Shown piece after piece: positions 62,665 through 64,000 of a stretch of 64,000 nt of DNA. Origin of the DNA: Roseovarius gahaiensis (lineage in GTDB: Bacteria; Pseudomonadota; Alphaproteobacteria; Rhodobacterales; Rhodobacteraceae); the NCBI RefSeq assembly GCF_011601345.1, contig NZ_JAAORB010000001.1, forward strand, positions 1-64,000, written 5' to 3'. Position numbers and translations under genes: made by a program. A model generated the notes under the pieces. It was not told where the DNA came from and did no database searches. It saw only the letters and a program-made list of their open reading frames with translations. Each line of letters opens with the position of its first letter. Within the stretch, counting starts at the first letter, position 1.

Positions 62665-64000
62665 TTATTCCACCGTCACTGATTTTGCCAGATTCCGCGG
62701 CTGGTCCACATCCGTGCCTTTTGCGACCGCCGTGTGATAGGCCAGCAATTGCGCCGGAATGGCATAGAGGATCGGGGCCAGTATCGCGTCGATATCGGGC
62801 ATAACAGCCGTGCGCCAAACGCCTTCCCCGGCGTCGGTCGCGCCAGCGTGATCGGTGACCAACACCACCTTGCCCCCGCGCGCCATCACCTCTTGCATGT
62901 TGGAGACCGTCTTGTCGAACAGCGGGTCGCGCGGTGCGAACACGACAACGGACATTTTCTTGTCGATCAGGGCAATGGGGCCATGCTTGAGCTCTCCAGA
63001 GGCATAAGCTTCGGCGTGTATATAGCTGATTTCCTTGAGTTTAAGCGCGCCTTCAAGGGCCAGTGGATACATCAGGCCGCGACCTAGAAACAAGGCGTCT
63101 TCCGCCTCGGACAGGCGTCGCGAGATCTGGGCGAACACCTCATCAAGTTCCAGCGCGGCGTTGATCGCCGACGGCAGGCCGCGCAGTTTTGCAAGCATGT
63201 CCTCGACCGCGTCGGCGGTCATTGTGCCACGGTCCTTGGCGGCCTTCAGGGCCAGCAACAACAGCACCGTCAATTGACAGGTGAACGCCTTGGTTGAGGC
63301 CACGCCGATTTCGGCACCGGCATGGATGGGCAAGGCCAAATCGCTTTCCCGCGCGATCGAGCTTTCGTCTACATTGACCACCGACAGGATCGTGTCCACC
63401 TTGCCCGCGCAGTAGCGCAAAGCCGCCAGAGTATCTGCCGTTTCGCCCGACTGGCTGACGAAAACTGCGCCGCTTTGGGGACTGAGCGGGGGCTCACGAT
63501 AGCGGAATTCTGACGCGATATCGACTTCGACAGGCAAGCGGGCCAATTGTTCGAACCAGTATTTTGCGGTCAGGCAGGCATAGTAGGCGGTGCCACAGGC
63601 CACGAGTGTCAGGCGGTCGAATCTGCTGAAATCCAATTTGCCCGCCGGAAGGCTGACATCGCGCCCATCTGATGACAGGTAATGTGACAACGCGTCCGCG
63701 ATGACGGTGGGCTGCTCGGCAATTTCCTTGGCCATGAAGTGCTTGTGCCCGGCCTTGTCGACGCGGGTGTTGCCAATGCGTATGGTCTTGACGGGACGGT
63801 CAATGATCTGGCCCGCCGCATCTGTGATGGTGGCGCCGGATCGGGTGACGACGGCGATATCGCCTTCTTCCAGATAGGTGACACGATCCGTCATCGGCGC
63901 CAGCGCGATGGCGTCCGAGCCCACGAACATCTCGTCCACACCGTGACCAATGGCCAACGGGCTGCCTTTGCGCGCGGCGATCAATAGATCTTGTTCACCG
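62665..64000 (-). CDS. glmS: Glucosamine-6-phosphate synthase, C-terminal part (runs off the window)
   Basis: Makes glucosamine-6-phosphate from fructose-6-phosphate and glutamine, feeding peptidoglycan and lipid A. About 445 C-terminal residues are visible; the N-terminal glutaminase Cys lies beyond position 64000. The end of the glutaminase domain (IAARKGSPLAIGHG) is followed by HFMAKEIAEQP, then two SIS domains with VACGTAYYACLTAKYW, VSQSGETADTLAALRYC and LGRGLMYPLALEGALKLKEISYIHAEAY, and the standard end NLAKSVTVE. The gene is cut by the window edge, not broken. Confidence 0.97.
   Translation of the reverse strand, partial: GEQDLLIAARKGSPLAIGHGVDEMFVGSDAIALAPMTDRVTYLEEGDIAVVTRSGATITDAAGQIIDRPVKTIRIGNTRVDKAGHKHFMAKEIAEQPTVIADALSHYLSSDGRDVSLPAGKLDFSRFDRLTLVACGTAYYACLTAKYWFEQLARLPVEVDIASEFRYREPPLSPQSGAVFVSQSGETADTLAALRYCAGKVDTILSVVNVDESSIARESDLALPIHAGAEIGVASTKAFTCQLTVLLLLALKAAKDRGTMTADAVEDMLAKLRGLPSAINAALELDEVFAQISRRLSEAEDALFLGRGLMYPLALEGALKLKEISYIHAEAYASGELKHGPIALIDKKMSVVVFAPRDPLFDKTVSNMQEVMARGGKVVLVTDHAGATDAGEGVWRTAVMPDIDAILAPILYAIPAQLLAYHTAVAKGTDVDQPRNLAKSVTVE

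Noticed and set aside
1-64000. tRNA, rRNA, CRISPR arrays, insertion sequences, integrases
   Set aside because: No cloverleaf-like segment, direct-repeat array, transposase or integrase motif was seen in any intergenic region or gene.

Overview
The window looks like chromosome of a marine alphaproteobacterium of the Roseobacter group (Rhodobacteraceae). The evidence is an alphaproteobacterial-type dcw (division and cell wall) cluster, the DMSP genes dmdA and acuI, small families common in Rhodobacterales (DUF2842, DUF2484), the aerobic cobaltochelatase genes cobS and cobT, high GC with many GTG/TTG starts, and recurring intergenic double-hairpin repeats. I see no insertion sequence, prophage, CRISPR array, rRNA or tRNA.

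Layout. 1-590: a tiny lipoprotein gene missing from the usual size range, and an unrecognised minus-strand gene. 779-6973: housekeeping genes dusA, pyrG, secG, purA, DUF2842, ribA. 7138-10966: an OmpR-type response regulator, a candidate sRNA with an intrinsic terminator, xthA, a thioredoxin-TPR chaperone, a Lon N-domain protein and a Trm112-like protein. 11089-16187: the DMSP locus, namely a GntR/FCD regulator, a divergent DUF2182-DUF1326 pair, dmdA, acuI and a universal stress protein. 16296-16802: a GNAT acetyltransferase.

16803-39620 is the dcw cluster. A 645-bp leader holds MraZ-box-like repeats, an RpoH-like promoter and a terminator hairpin, matching the place of the UpsM sRNA of Rhodobacter. 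Then come mraZ, rsmH, ftsL, ftsI, murE, murF, mraY, murD, ftsW, murG, murC, murB, ddl, ftsQ, ftsA and ftsZ. The run is interrupted twice: by a secreted-protein gene convergent with an HI0933-type flavoprotein (between murD and ftsW), and by an APC permease plus a DUF2484 gene (between murC and murB). After the ftsZ terminator come lpxC, bamD and recN, so the stretch joins septation, peptidoglycan and outer-membrane assembly.

43478-64000: a FAD-linked oxidase, a CLC transporter, DUF427, an M24 aminopeptidase and cobT/cobS; then an ECF sigma factor, its RskA-like anti-sigma, a fasciclin protein and a Tat-exported MsrB, a set resembling the mycobacterial SigK-RskA-MPT70/83 module; then a J-domain protein, DUF4177, a YeeE/YedE transporter, an M20 amidohydrolase, and a minus-strand moaA-waaA-glycosyltransferase run, a lipoprotein and the truncated 3' part of glmS.

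The best leads for something undescribed are the DUF2182-DUF1326 pair placed between the regulator and dmdA-acuI, the SigK/RskA/fasciclin/MsrB module, the candidate sRNA at 7894-7981, and a small gene near 57100-57249 inferred from the placement of a terminator repeat. None has been tested by a search.
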